This document shows positions 14,515 through 23,004 of a stretch of DNA of 50,570 nt, in pieces. The notes beneath the pieces are model-generated. The model saw nothing but the letters and a program-made list of their open reading frames with translations, was not told the DNA's origin and ran no database searches. Each line of letters begins with the position of its first letter. Position 1 is the first letter of the stretch. The position numbers and the translations under genes were made by a program. The stretch covers positions 1 through 50,570 of the forward strand of contig NZ_CP109585.1 of the NCBI RefSeq assembly GCF_036250755.1. The letters run 5' to 3'. This stretch comes from Streptomyces uncialis. GTDB taxonomy: Bacteria; Actinomycetota; Actinomycetes; Streptomycetales; Streptomycetaceae.

Positions 14515-15585
14515 ATGACGATCGAACCGGTGACCGAACTCGGGAGCGGTGGCGCGCTCCGGCTGCCGCGCGCCCGGGTGGTGCCCCTGTCCGCCCCGCC
14601 CTCGTCGTACACCGCGGCGGTCGAGCGGTACCTCACCGGCGCGGGCATCGCGAAGTCCTCCGCACGGATCTACCGGATCTCACTGACGACGTGGGGGTGG
14701 ATGCTCGCCGGCGAGCCCGCGCCGACCGGACCCGCCCGCCGGGGCGCGAAGCCGCCCGTCTTCCCCGTCGCCGCGATCGACGACCCGACGCTGCCGGAGG
14801 TCCTGGCCGAACTGGCGGCGGCGCGGGCGGACGCGATGGACGCCGACACCGTCAACCGGGAGCTGTCCATCGCACGCAAAGCGATCGGCTGGTGGCAGCG
14901 ACAGGGCTGGATCGAAAGCGATCCGACGATCGGCATCGAGCGGCGGCCGGCCCCGCCGGACCGCACCAAGGCCATGGCGGAGAACCAGGTCGCCGCGCTG
15001 TGGCAGCTGGACGTCGCCCTGCGGGAGAAGACGTTCTGGAAGATGCTCTACGAGTCCGCCGCCCGGGCCGATGAGGTGCTGTGCCTGAACGTGGAAGACC
15101 TGTACCCGCAGGACAAGCGCGGCAGGATCACCGCCAAGGGCGGGGCAACCGAGTGGATTCACTGGCAGTCCGGCACAGCCCAGCTACTGCCCCGCCTCAT
15201 CGCCCGCCGCACCCGCGGCCCGCTGTTCCTCACCGACCGCAGGGCCCCGGCCGGAACGCCGACGCTCGACGTGTGCCCCGAGACCGGCCGGGCCCGGCTC
15301 TCCTACCGCCGGGCTGAGGAGATCTTCGAGGACAACACCCGGCTGCTGGCCAACCCGCTCGCCTCCCCCGAGGACATCGAGGACCTGGACGGCTGGACCC
15401 TGCACCGGCTGCGGCACTCCGCGCTCACGCATGACGCGGAGGGCGGCACCTCCACCACGATGCTGCTGGCCCGCTCCCGCCACGCATCCGTCCGCTCCCT
15501 GGAGCGCTACGCCCGCCCCGGCGTCGACGCAGTCGCCCGGCACGTTGCGGAGCGCGACCCTGCCGCACGTCGCCGGAACCGGTAG
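14515..15585 (+). CDS. Tyrosine recombinase / integrase (356 aa)
   Basis: Site-specific recombinase with an intact catalytic set: R184 (SAARADEV), H297-x-x-R300 (LHRLRHS), H323 (SRHASV) and nucleophile Y332 (LERYARPG). The N-terminal ~150 residues are the SAM-like core-binding domain. ATG 14515 follows GGTGGGGCGGGT. It stands alone with a triple GCATTTACTGC repeat just upstream, which could be its binding sites. No attP core or partner excisionase is evident, so its role may be plasmid dimer resolution, integration, or movement of the accessory region. Confidence 0.88.
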   Translation: MTIEPVTELGSGGALRLPRARVVPLSAPPSSYTAAVERYLTGAGIAKSSARIYRISLTTWGWMLAGEPAPTGPARRGAKPPVFPVAAIDDPTLPEVLAELAAARADAMDADTVNRELSIARKAIGWWQRQGWIESDPTIGIERRPAPPDRTKAMAENQVAALWQLDVALREKTFWKMLYESAARADEVLCLNVEDLYPQDKRGRITAKGGATEWIHWQSGTAQLLPRLIARRTRGPLFLTDRRAPAGTPTLDVCPETGRARLSYRRAEEIFEDNTRLLANPLASPEDIEDLDGWTLHRLRHSALTHDAEGGTSTTMLLARSRHASVRSLERYARPGVDAVARHVAERDPAARRRNR

Positions 15586-15637
15586 TGGGCGCGGGCGTAC
15601 CTTGCACCGTGGGTCAGGGATAGGAGACCAGGGCCGA

Positions 15638-16468
15638 CTACGCGCGGGGACTCGGGATGCCCGGCACGTTCCGCAGCAGTGCGGCGGTCATCGCCAGGAG
15701 CGTCTCCGCCTCGGCGCGGTCGTAGGAGAAGTCCTTGGTGACCGGGTCGTTGTGCATGGCGCCGGACGTCTGGCTGTAGAGGGCTTCCTGGATGCGCCAC
15801 CAGCGCTCGCTCTGGTTGCACTGGCTGGCGACCTTTCTCCCGGGCCTCTCCCAGTCCACGTTGTGCTGAATCCACTCCAACGCCCGCCGGATCTCCAGAA
15901 TCGACGCCCGGATCTCCCCCGTGGTCAGCAGCCGCTGCGCTTCCCGCAGCAGTCGGCCCACCTCGACGCGCTGCGGGTCGCCGAGCGGGTAGGGCACGGC
16001 CATCTCAAAGGCCGCGGACGGCCCGAGCTGTGCGATCTGCTGCTCCCAGGTGCTCTTGGCGAGGGTGATGTGTTCCGTGGCCTGGGCGCACCCCGGGTAT
16101 CCAGCCGCCTGAGGCAAGGTGGCGTTGAGGTCGATCTCGAACCGGACGTCACCAGTACGGGCTTCCTCGATCGCGTGGACCTGCAGCGACGTCAACGGGA
16201 ACACCAGGTTCACCCGGTGAACCGTCACGACGGGGGTGTACGCGAGGTTCGCCGTGATCCGGCCAAGCCGGGATCGCTGCGCCGGTGCGGTGCCGAAGCC
16301 GAACAGTTCCGCCTCCAGGGCGATGATCTTTCCTGCCTCGGCGAACGGCGACACCCCGACGGCAAGCTGAACGCTCAGTTCATGGCCGCCCAAAGCGGGG
16401 CGCAGCCACGTCTGATCGCTGCCGATCGCCGTGGTGAACCGGATGTCGTCGAAGCGGAGTTCCTGCAT
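15638..16468 (-). CDS. Hypothetical protein, possible HEPN-like C-terminus (276 aa)
   Basis: ATG 16466-16468 preceded by GGGGGAG. The N-terminal ~150 residues look beta-rich. The C-terminal ~100 residues are helical (RRALEWIQHN ..., SGAMHNDPV ...) and resemble the histidine-containing helical end of some HEPN-type domains, though the R-x4-6-H motif is not clear. No family assigned. Lower third-position GC than the transfer genes and a position between two recombinase genes suggest an accessory, possibly defence-related, cargo gene. Confidence 0.7.
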   Translation of the reverse strand: MQELRFDDIRFTTAIGSDQTWLRPALGGHELSVQLAVGVSPFAEAGKIIALEAELFGFGTAPAQRSRLGRITANLAYTPVVTVHRVNLVFPLTSLQVHAIEEARTGDVRFEIDLNATLPQAAGYPGCAQATEHITLAKSTWEQQIAQLGPSAAFEMAVPYPLGDPQRVEVGRLLREAQRLLTTGEIRASILEIRRALEWIQHNVDWERPGRKVASQCNQSERWWRIQEALYSQTSGAMHNDPVTKDFSYDRAEAETLLAMTAALLRNVPGIPSPRA

Positions 16469-16562
16469 GGCTCCCCCAAAGAAGGCATGTCGATCAATCA
16501 CATGATTCTGCCGGGTACGCCGCCGGACCACCGCCGACTTTCCCCGGGCCTCCGCACACGAA

Positions 16563-16591
16563 GGCCCCGTCCGTGAAGCGCGGACGGGGCC
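16563..16591 (-). terminator. Terminator hairpin after the recombinase-like gene
   Basis: GGCCCCGTCCG and CGGACGGGGCC, 11-bp arms with a 7-nt loop, 30 bases past the stop at 16618. Confidence 0.65.
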
Positions 16592-16598
16592 GGTTGCC

Positions 16599-16616
16599 CC
16601 TGTTGGGCCCAACAGG
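16599..16616. repeat. Palindrome family copy: CCTGTTGGGCCCAACAGG
   Basis: Perfect 18-bp palindrome ending 1 base before the TAG (16618-16620) of the recombinase-like gene. Member of the GTTGGRYCCAAC family. Confidence 0.8.
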
Positions 16617-16617
16617 T

Positions 16618-17904
16618 CTACAGGGGGGCCAGGCGAGCGGCGCGGTCCAGGGCTCGCAGCAGTTCGGGCTCCCATCCGGCGCGCGGGGTGTCGTAGGCGA
16701 GTAGCCCGGAGGCGGACAGCACGTCGAGCTGCACGCGGTGGTCGACGCCGAGGCGCCACGCCTCCCCCAGCACGTGCCGGGCCACGTCGCGGGCGGCACG
16801 GCCGGTCGTCGCCGTCGCGCGGGCGTCGGGCAGGGCGGCGAGCCGGCGGCCCTCCTGTGCCAGACGGCCCATGAACTCGGCGGCGTGCTCGGCGTCCGGG
16901 CGGGGCGGCGCGAGGTGGAACTTGGGGGCGTCGACGCCGCGGCGCAGCTGCTCCATCCGCACCGGCAGCGGCTCCCATCCCTCGGTGCCGCCGAGTTCGG
17001 CGTTCACCCGGGCGACCGCCGCGGTGTAGGCGCGCTGGGCGCCGCGCGGCTGCAGGGTGGTACCGGCGGGCCGGTACCGGGGGCTGTCCTCGTCGTCGGT
17101 GCCGCCGTGGTTGCCGCGCACGGACACCCACACGGCGTCGGCACCTCCCGTGACGTCGGCCATCAGCAGGCGGCGCACGAGGAGCCAGCGGACGAGGGCG
17201 GCCCGGGTCGCGCGGCGCAGCGGGTAGACCTCGACGGAGACCGGGTCGTCGGGGCGGGCGTTCTGCGGCCGGCGCACGATGCGGACCTCCTCCAGGGCGG
17301 GGGAGAGGTCCTCCAGCCGGATCGCGCACAGTTCGCCGACGCGGGAGCCGGTGTCCAGGGTGACCGAGGCCATCGCCAGCATCCGCACCCAGCGGGGGAA
17401 CCCGCGGGTCAGCAGGCCGCCCTCGGCGGTCCAGTGGGTGCGGCGGCCGATGTAGTCGGCGGCGGTCTGCAGGCTGGTGCGCATCCGCTCGCGGCGGGCG
17501 ACGTCGACCGGCTCCTTGCGGGGCTGTTCTTCCTGCGGGCGCAGGTGGACGACCTCCAGGCCGAGCTCGCGCTGCAGCAGCGTCATCACCCCGGAGCGGA
17601 CGTTCGCCGTGGCCGCGGAGGTGGGCCGCACCCCGCCCCGGTCGCGCAGCTCGCCGACGAGCGCGAGGTGTTCGTACGACTTGAGCGCGTCGTGGGCGAA
17701 GACGTTCGCCAGGTCCGCGTCGACGTCCAGCGGGTGCTCGGGGTGCTTGAGGGCGCGGACCAGTTCCCGGGCGTGGGCGCGGATCTGCCGCTCGCGGGCC
17801 TCGGACGGGGCGGCCCGGCAGGCGGACTCAACCGCCTCGCGCAGCTCGGGCACTTCGTCCAGGACGTCGACGGGCTTGTTCTTCACGGATCGCACGGTAG
17901 TCAC
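16618..17904 (-). CDS. Tyrosine-recombinase-like protein lacking C-terminal catalytic boxes (428 aa)
   Basis: GTG 17902-17904 chosen; GGGGG precedes it. The middle shows the recombinase box with the first catalytic Arg (LDTGSRVGELCAIRLEDL, residues ~182-200) after an alpha-helical N-terminal domain. The C-terminal ~200 residues show no H-x-x-R, no H/W and no convincing nucleophile Tyr, so it may be catalytically dead or belong to a divergent subfamily. It is the next gene downstream of the parA pair on the same strand, separated by a terminator and a diverged palindrome. A structural role in partition or resolution is possible. Confidence 0.65.
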   Translation of the reverse strand: MTTVRSVKNKPVDVLDEVPELREAVESACRAAPSEARERQIRAHARELVRALKHPEHPLDVDADLANVFAHDALKSYEHLALVGELRDRGGVRPTSAATANVRSGVMTLLQRELGLEVVHLRPQEEQPRKEPVDVARRERMRTSLQTAADYIGRRTHWTAEGGLLTRGFPRWVRMLAMASVTLDTGSRVGELCAIRLEDLSPALEEVRIVRRPQNARPDDPVSVEVYPLRRATRAALVRWLLVRRLLMADVTGGADAVWVSVRGNHGGTDDEDSPRYRPAGTTLQPRGAQRAYTAAVARVNAELGGTEGWEPLPVRMEQLRRGVDAPKFHLAPPRPDAEHAAEFMGRLAQEGRRLAALPDARATATTGRAARDVARHVLGEAWRLGVDHRVQLDVLSASGLLAYDTPRAGWEPELLRALDRAARLAPL

Positions 17905-17937
17905 GTCCGGGCACCCCCACGGTTCGAACGAGGAATT

Positions 17938-17966
17938 GGACCCATTAGAACCAACAGGCCCAACCG
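17938..17966. repeat. Diverged palindrome-family copy
   Basis: GGACCCATTAGAACCAACAG followed by GCCCAACC retains the CCAACAGG half site; 65 bases 3' of the parA-partner gene. Confidence 0.45.
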
Positions 17967-17990
17967 TTGTTGACGTGCGGACATACGGCA

Positions 17991-18013
17991 GGCCCCGCCG
18001 GATCGGCGGGGCC
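17991..18013 (-). terminator. Terminator of the parA operon
   Basis: GGCCCCGCCG, GAT, CGGCGGGGCC: 10-bp arms with a 3-nt loop, 19 bases past the partner-gene stop (18032). Confidence 0.7.
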
Positions 18014-18031
18014 CGTCGTCGCGGTCGGCAC

Positions 18032-18352
18032 CTACTTTGTGACCGGCGGGCCGGTCTTGAGGTTCTTCTGCCGGCGCTGCGGGAAGGGGTTGCCGCTGTT
18101 GTACTCGCGCTCGTCACGACGGATCTGCGCGATGACGGCGGCCTCCACGTACGCGGAGAGCGACACCGGCACATCGGCGTCCTCGTCGTCGAGCTTCTGC
18201 AGCGCGACCACCGTGTTGCGCAGCCGGTTCATCACGTCCGGGGTGACGTACGCGGGCACCTTCTCCTTGGTGCCCGGCGCCGCCTGCGGCACCTTGCCTC
18301 CCAGTTCCTTGCCGAGGATGCTCCCCCGGCCGAAGGGCAGTCCCTCGCTCAT
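18032..18352 (-). CDS. Small ParB-like partition partner (106 aa)
   Basis: ATG 18350-18352 overlaps the parA stop as ATGA. The protein is small and basic with a central helical region (VTPDVMNRLRNTVVALQKLDD, SLSAYVEAAVIAQIRRDE) that could be a ribbon-helix-helix or short helix-turn-helix DNA binder. Small centromere-binding proteins encoded just after parA are the known arrangement of type Ib partition systems. Binding site not known; the GTTGGRYCCAAC family, one copy of which lies upstream of parA, is a candidate. Confidence 0.7.
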   Translation of the reverse strand: MSEGLPFGRGSILGKELGGKVPQAAPGTKEKVPAYVTPDVMNRLRNTVVALQKLDDEDADVPVSLSAYVEAAVIAQIRRDEREYNSGNPFPQRRQKNLKTGPPVTK

Positions 18353-19275
18353 GCTGCTTCCTCTCGCGGCGCCACCAGCATCCGACCGAGCTGGTCGAAG
18401 TCGCGCGTGGTGTTCGAGCGCCTGTTGAACTCGCGGACGGACTTGTTCTCGCGTGGCGCCGTCTTCGCGTCCACGGACTTGCGCACCGGGCAGACCAGCG
18501 CACCGGGGTAGTGCTCGGCCATCTCGTTGCCGACGTCCTTGGCGATGTTCGTGGCGTCCCAGGCGGTAAGAACCGCGGCCACGACCTCGACGTCGTACTC
18601 GTCCTGCGCGTTGGTGATCGTCTGGCGCAGGGACTCGTTGGACTTGGCGTCCAGAGCGCTGACCTGGCTCGGCACGATGACCTTGCCGCCGATGGCGAGA
18701 GTGAAGGTGGAGAGCTTCCCGACCTTCGGCGGGCAGTCGACGATGGTGATGTCCACCGGCGCCTCGGAACGCTTGATCGCACGGCGCAGGGTGCGTTCCC
18801 CTGAGACAGCCGGGTCGTACTCGGCGACCGCGCAGTCCTCGTAGCTGGGAACGATGTAGATGTTCTTGTAGCGCGTGTAGTAGGTCGCGTCGTCCAGGCC
18901 GGCCTTCTCGTACAGCACATGCAGGAGCGACTTGCGGTTCTCGGCCTTCAAGCCCTCGGGGTAGACCGGCTCCAGCCAGCCGGACAGACCCGCGTCCTGC
19001 GGGTCGGCGTCGATCACTCGCACCGAGTAGCCCATCGCCGCCCAGGCACAGGCCAGCTCCAGCGTGGTCGTCGTCTTGCCCGCCCCACCCTTGCGGTTGA
19101 AGACCATGAACACCCGGTGTTCGCCGGGCGCGATCGGGGACGGCGCCGCGAAGGCCGCAGGGAGCAGGACGCGCGGCCGCAACCGGTTGGCCGCCTCCGT
19201 CCACGCCCGCTCGACGGTCGTCTCCATACGCAGCCGGTCCGGGATCTTCAGGGGCTCCAGCGTTACCTGGCCCAT
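18349..19275 (-). CDS. parA: ParA-type partition ATPase (308 aa)
   Basis: ATPase that moves plasmid copies for segregation. Deviant Walker A KGGAGKTTT at residues ~62-70, a switch region with IDADPQ, and VDCPP as Walker B. ATG 19273-19275 has GAGGAGAGAG upstream; an earlier in-frame start (19311) lacks one. The ~50-residue N-terminal extension before the P-loop has no clear DNA-binding domain, as in small type Ib ParA proteins. Overlaps its partner gene. The upstream region holds palindrome-family half sites, a possible operator or centromere. Confidence 0.88.
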   Translation of the reverse strand: MGQVTLEPLKIPDRLRMETTVERAWTEAANRLRPRVLLPAAFAAPSPIAPGEHRVFMVFNRKGGAGKTTTTLELACAWAAMGYSVRVIDADPQDAGLSGWLEPVYPEGLKAENRKSLLHVLYEKAGLDDATYYTRYKNIYIVPSYEDCAVAEYDPAVSGERTLRRAIKRSEAPVDITIVDCPPKVGKLSTFTLAIGGKVIVPSQVSALDAKSNESLRQTITNAQDEYDVEVVAAVLTAWDATNIAKDVGNEMAEHYPGALVCPVRKSVDAKTAPRENKSVREFNRRSNTTRDFDQLGRMLVAPREEAA

Positions 19276-19576
19276 GGCTCTCTCCTCATCCGCAGGTCTC
19301 TCCCCGTGCACTCATCACCGCCAGACCGTACCGCCTCCGCCCCAGCCGCACGCGCACCGCGCACCCGCCCGCCCGAACGGGGAAAACCGCAGGCCAGCGC
19401 ATTACCCCCAACAGGGTTGACCCCATTGGACCCAACAGGACTGACTACCTGCCGCGTTGACCAGGGGAAACCATCCTCGGACCCTCGTGAGACCTCGCGC
19501 CCGCGCGCGTGAGCCTGTCTCACAACGCGCGATGAGGCCGCGACGGTAGCCAGCGGCGTCCGTACGGTCCGCCCGC
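19276..19576. other. parA upstream region
   Basis: No gene. Contains CCAACAGG half sites at 19408-19415 and 19432-19439 around TTGACCCCATTGGACC, and an inverted pair GTGAGAC (19487-19493) / GTCTCAC (19517-19523) before the plus-strand HTH gene. Likely promoter, operator and possibly centromere. Confidence 0.5.
19408..19439. repeat. Palindrome-family copy upstream of parA
   Basis: CCAACAGG direct repeats flanking CCATTGGACCCAAC; the only family member that lies 5' of a gene pair rather than just after a stop. Confidence 0.55.
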
Positions 19577-20212
19577 ATGAGATCGAACAACCGACGCCCC
19601 GGCCGCCCCTGCCTGCTGACCCCAGAGCGCGTCGACGCCATCGTCAGGGCCTCCGCCATCGGGGCCGCCACCTCCCTCGCCGCCGAGGCCGCCGGAGTTT
19701 CCCGCGCCACCCTCGCCCGGTGGATGGCCCGCGGCCGCGACGCCGCCGAGACCCGTGAGGACGGAGAACCCGCCGACCCGCGCGACGACGCGTACGTGGA
19801 CCTGTACCGGCGGGTGGAGCTCGCCCGGGCACGGATGGCCACGCAGGCCCTCGCCCGGGTGCTGCAGGCCGGGGCCGGCAGTCTCGTCCTGGAGGAACGC
19901 GTGCGCACCTACACCGACCCGGTCACCGGCCAGGACGTCGAGGAACGGCAGGTGCACTACCTGCGGCCGGACTGGCGCGCGGCCACCTGGTGGCTCGCCC
20001 GCGTCTTCCCCGAGCACTACGGGCCGAACGCCAAGAGTTTCGACCAAGTCCTATACGAGTTCACCGCCCAGGAGCTCCACGACGAACACGACCGCACCGA
20101 GTCCACCGAACTCGCCGGCCTCGCCGCACGCCTCCAGCTCGCCCTCGCCCAGACAGCCCCCGACACTCCGCCCGCCGAACTCCCCGCACCCGCACCGTCC
20201 CCCTTCGCCTGA
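19577..20212 (+). CDS. HTH protein resembling small terminase/transposase DNA binders (211 aa)
   Basis: ATG 19577. Residues ~12-50 form a helix-turn-helix (TSLAAEAAGVSRATLARWM) similar to those of phage small terminase-like and transposase-like proteins. A helical middle (DLYRRVELARARMATQALARV) is followed by a Trp-rich stretch (WRAATWWLARVFPEHYGP) and a Pro-rich tail. Divergent from parA. It may be a phage remnant or a plasmid regulator; no large terminase subunit is present. Confidence 0.7.
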   Translation: MRSNNRRPGRPCLLTPERVDAIVRASAIGAATSLAAEAAGVSRATLARWMARGRDAAETREDGEPADPRDDAYVDLYRRVELARARMATQALARVLQAGAGSLVLEERVRTYTDPVTGQDVEERQVHYLRPDWRAATWWLARVFPEHYGPNAKSFDQVLYEFTAQELHDEHDRTESTELAGLAARLQLALAQTAPDTPPAELPAPAPSPFA

Positions 20213-20253
20213 TACTCCCGACTTCCCGTCACACCAGTCCCACCCGCCCCGAA

Positions 20254-20502
20254 ATGCTCACCTTCGCCGTCGCGCTCAAGGACAAGGGCGTCCCCGTCCC
20301 CGAGATCGCGAAGAAGCTGACCATCAAGACTGGGAAGAACGCGGGCAAGTCCCCGTCGGTCGCCTCGCTGTACCAGGCGCTCGCCGAAGCCGAGGAAGCC
20401 GCAGCCGACGACGGCCTGCCGCTGCGGCCCAAGCCCGTACGCATCCGCCGGCCCGAAGACCCGCTCACCCAGAGGAGATCGACCTCCGCGAACGGCTCTA
20501 GG
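20254..20502 (+). pseudogene. Frameshifted C-terminal fragment of a DNA-binding / recombinase protein
   Basis: From ATG 20254 the frame reads as a recombinase-type helix-turn-helix tail (ALKDKGVPVPEIAKKLTI, SVASLYQALAEAEEAAADDG). At about 20470 a single C appears to be missing: adding one base restores PEEIDLRERL followed by TAG at 20500-20502, the expected C-terminus, whereas the present frame runs on into unrelated sequence. No catalytic domain precedes it. I read it as a remnant of a serine-recombinase-like gene; the parent family is inferred from memory of similar tails. Confidence 0.5.
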
Positions 20503-20595
20503 CCCAGCCCCACCCGAACGCCGAGACCCGCAGCTAGATCCTATGATCGTTCTAAGCGTCAGCGGCTGTACCGGGTTCCCCAAGGCCGCACACCC

Positions 20596-21972
20596 CTACA
20601 AGGCGTTGGTGCCGTCCTTGTAGTCGATGACGGCAGCCAGCTCCTTGTACTGGAACCACTGCGGATCGGCCCCGAGCTCTCGCACGCGCTTGACGAACGC
20701 TGCCCATGCCGGATGAGACTGGAGCTGAGTGGCGTGCTTCCAGAAGGTGACCGCGAGGTCAGTCATACCTGATGCCTCTCGGCACTGCGAGTTCTCGGCC
20801 CATGCGGTCAGAATGCCGTCCAGCTGATCGGGCTGGATCAGGCGTGCGCACGGTATGACCGCCATCTCGGTGAAGCTCTCTGCGGTGCGCCAGCCGCCGG
20901 CCGAGACCAGGATGGGCGCCAGGAAGTCGGTGAAGTAGGCGGAGGGCTGCCGCTCGATGACGACGGCCTTCTGGGCCGGGGACAGCCTTGCAAACTTGCT
21001 GCCCAAGGCAGGGATGCGGTCGCGAACGGCGTCAAGCCCGGTCAGGGCAAGGGCGGAGGCCACCACGACCGTCCCAGAGGAGGTGTTGACGACGGATGGC
21101 CTGCGCTCGACGTAGGTGCCGATCCGTTGGCACACCGTCTCATCCAAGGCGTCCACGAACACGTCGAACGCGCCCAGGCGTGCGATCGTCTTCAGCTGCT
21201 GTTCGATGGGCAGCCCGTTGAACGTGATCATCGCCTTGGCAACGGCCTCCCGAACGGCGTCCCGGTCGTGCTGGGCGAAGGCGATCAGGCAAAGCGCGTG
21301 CCGGTCGGCAGCCACGCTCGCGGTGATGCCGACGTCCTCGGGCACCTCAAGTTCGAGCATGGCGTGCTTGGCCGCGATGCCCAGGATCTGCTTCCAAGCG
21401 CTGGACTTCACACGCTGGGCGAACATCTGCACCAGGTAGTCGGCATGGCCGACGAAGGAGGGGTCGCTCACGTGAGCCGTATACCGGGCGAATGCCTTGC
21501 GGCCCTGGGTGGGCGGGTGCACCAGCAGCGCGTCCAGCGCGGCCACGAGGTGGGCCCGCGCGTACTCACCGCTCGGGGTGAACACGTCCCCGAGGGGGCG
21601 TAGGGAAGGGTGCGCGCACAGGTGGCGGTCCTGCTGGAGGCGTTCCAGCTGCCGGTGCTCGATGAAGTCGATGAGTTCCAGGTCGAGCGCGTTCTGCAGG
21701 AGCTTGCTCTCGACCTGCTGCATCGTCTTGACCGCTTCGGCGTCGGCCGTGCTACGGGCGGCCTCGATCCTTTTGACGACGTCGGCGGCCTTGCCGTCGC
21801 CGTCCTCGGCGAGCTGGTAGAGCTTGTGGATGATGTCGGCGCAGACCGCAGTCCAGGTGGCCACGATGGCGGCCCGGGGGGTGCCAGTGCTGTGGCAGCG
21901 ATAGGCGTCCGCGACCAGCGGCCGGACCTCCTGGTGCCAGACTCGGGTGATGCGCTCTTCCAGGTTCAGCAC
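20596..21972 (-). CDS. Large helical protein with HEPN-type R-x4-H motif (458 aa)
   Basis: Possible RNase-type toxin or defence protein. GTG 21970-21972 is the best in-frame start, without a strong ribosome site; the open frame extends further upstream, so the N-terminus is uncertain. Residues ~20-125 form a helical domain ending LERLQQDRHLCAHPSLR, in which R-H-L-C-A-H matches the HEPN catalytic pattern R-x4-6-H. The remaining ~330 residues are helical repeats without known motif and could be the sensor. Composition is less GC-biased than neighbours. HEPN proteins are common in abortive-infection systems (known); this assignment is inference. Confidence 0.65.
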   Translation of the reverse strand: MLNLEERITRVWHQEVRPLVADAYRCHSTGTPRAAIVATWTAVCADIIHKLYQLAEDGDGKAADVVKRIEAARSTADAEAVKTMQQVESKLLQNALDLELIDFIEHRQLERLQQDRHLCAHPSLRPLGDVFTPSGEYARAHLVAALDALLVHPPTQGRKAFARYTAHVSDPSFVGHADYLVQMFAQRVKSSAWKQILGIAAKHAMLELEVPEDVGITASVAADRHALCLIAFAQHDRDAVREAVAKAMITFNGLPIEQQLKTIARLGAFDVFVDALDETVCQRIGTYVERRPSVVNTSSGTVVVASALALTGLDAVRDRIPALGSKFARLSPAQKAVVIERQPSAYFTDFLAPILVSAGGWRTAESFTEMAVIPCARLIQPDQLDGILTAWAENSQCREASGMTDLAVTFWKHATQLQSHPAWAAFVKRVRELGADPQWFQYKELAAVIDYKDGTNAL

Positions 21973-22386
21973 CAGGTGCTCGCCGTTCCGTCGGGGCCCG
22001 CGCGGTGCGGGCAGGCCCGGCGGCTGGCCGGGCGCGGAGTTCTCGTCCCTCCTATGTATAGGCGGCGGACGCCCGGGTGGGCACCGGGTTTCCCAACAGT
22101 GCCCGCCTACAGCAACACAGCGAGCTGGCCGGAGTTCTGCCCGGGGCTGTCGTCTCAACCATGTCGGCCCACGGCCTACCCCAATCCCATGATCACCGGC
22201 TTAGCGTTAACCGCTGTACCGCTGTGCTCCAAGGCCGGGCTACTCGGTGCGCCATGCATTTGGCTGCGCTGCTGAGGTAGCTCTTCCGCACCGCTCGCAC
22301 GTCAGCGTTCCGCTGACACGCCCGGGAGGCCCTGCCAACCGGGGCCGAGCGCCCGAGAACTGACACACGCCGTCCCTAAGGGGGGG
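21973..22386. other. Intergenic region with a possible minus promoter
   Basis: No gene seen. TATACAT followed by AGGAGGG on the minus strand (about 22046-22060) could be a -10 box and ribosome site for the HEPN-like gene, but no start codon sits at a proper distance from the AGGAGGG. Confidence 0.4.
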
Positions 22387-22641
22387 TCAGCCGCCGATGA
22401 TGTGCAGGGCGGTGATGAGGAGGACGCTGCGGCTCACGTAGTAGACGACGACGAACCCCGCGACAGTGGCGGACCTTCTGTCCTTCTCGCGGCCGCTCTT
22501 CGCCGGGGTGGAGCCGTGTCCGTCCGGGTCACCGGCGAGCCGGGCCATCCCCGTCTCGAAGCGGGCCCGGGCGGCGGGGGACATCCGGTTGAGCGAGTCC
22601 TGGGCCTGGTCGGTGTACTGGACGGTGAAACGGCGGCTCAC
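22387..22641 (-). CDS. RelE/ParE-family toxin (84 aa)
   Basis: Small toxin of the RelE/ParE superfamily, acting on ribosome-bound mRNA or gyrase depending on subfamily. GTG 22639-22641 overlaps the antitoxin stop as GTGA. The fold pattern is typical: RFTVQYTDQAQDSL (strand-helix), FETGMARLAGDPDG, and the final strands VAGFVVVYYVSRSVLLITALHI. The usual K/R catalytic side chains are represented by SGREKDRR. Translationally coupled to its antitoxin, which stabilises the pair as a plasmid maintenance module. Confidence 0.82.
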   Translation of the reverse strand: MSRRFTVQYTDQAQDSLNRMSPAARARFETGMARLAGDPDGHGSTPAKSGREKDRRSATVAGFVVVYYVSRSVLLITALHIIGG

Positions 22642-22916
22642 GCCACCTCCGGGGAGACGTAGCGCTCGTCCTGCGGGTGGAAGCCGCTGTGGTCCCCGGC
22701 CTCGACCCGGGCCACGTCGGCGTCGATCTGCTCCCACGCCGCCGCTGGGAGCGCCCAGGTGGCGAGGACCTGGGCGAGCTGCGGGCCCGGGGTGCTCTCG
22801 ACCTGCGCGGTGAACTCCGCCCGCTCCGCCTCGGGGAGCGCGGCCCGCACGCTCTCGATCGTCATGGGGAGTTCCACCGGCTCACCGCCGATGCGGGTCG
22901 TCCAGGTCTCGGTCAC
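22638..22916 (-). CDS. Antitoxin partner (92 aa)
   Basis: GTG 22914-22916 with GAGGGAGG upstream. Acidic helical protein (IESVRAALPEAERAEFTAQV, WALPAAAWEQIDADVARVEAG) placed directly before a RelE/ParE toxin and overlapping it by 4 bases, the standard antitoxin position. No RHH or HTH is obvious, so DNA binding may be weak or located elsewhere. Family assignment rests mainly on the partner. Confidence 0.75.
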   Translation of the reverse strand: MTETWTTRIGGEPVELPMTIESVRAALPEAERAEFTAQVESTPGPQLAQVLATWALPAAAWEQIDADVARVEAGDHSGFHPQDERYVSPEVA

Positions 22917-23004
22917 CGCTGCCTCCCTCGTCTCTGCGGACCACGGTACGCCCGCCGACCGGGCGGGCGGGTCCCGTTCATCCGTCCGGGCGATGCGGGA
23001 GTCC

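Noticed and set aside
17925..17940. GGTTCGAAC resembling a tRNA T-loop
   Set aside because: The surrounding bases do not pair as a T-arm (CACGG against GAGGA) and no tRNA body is present.
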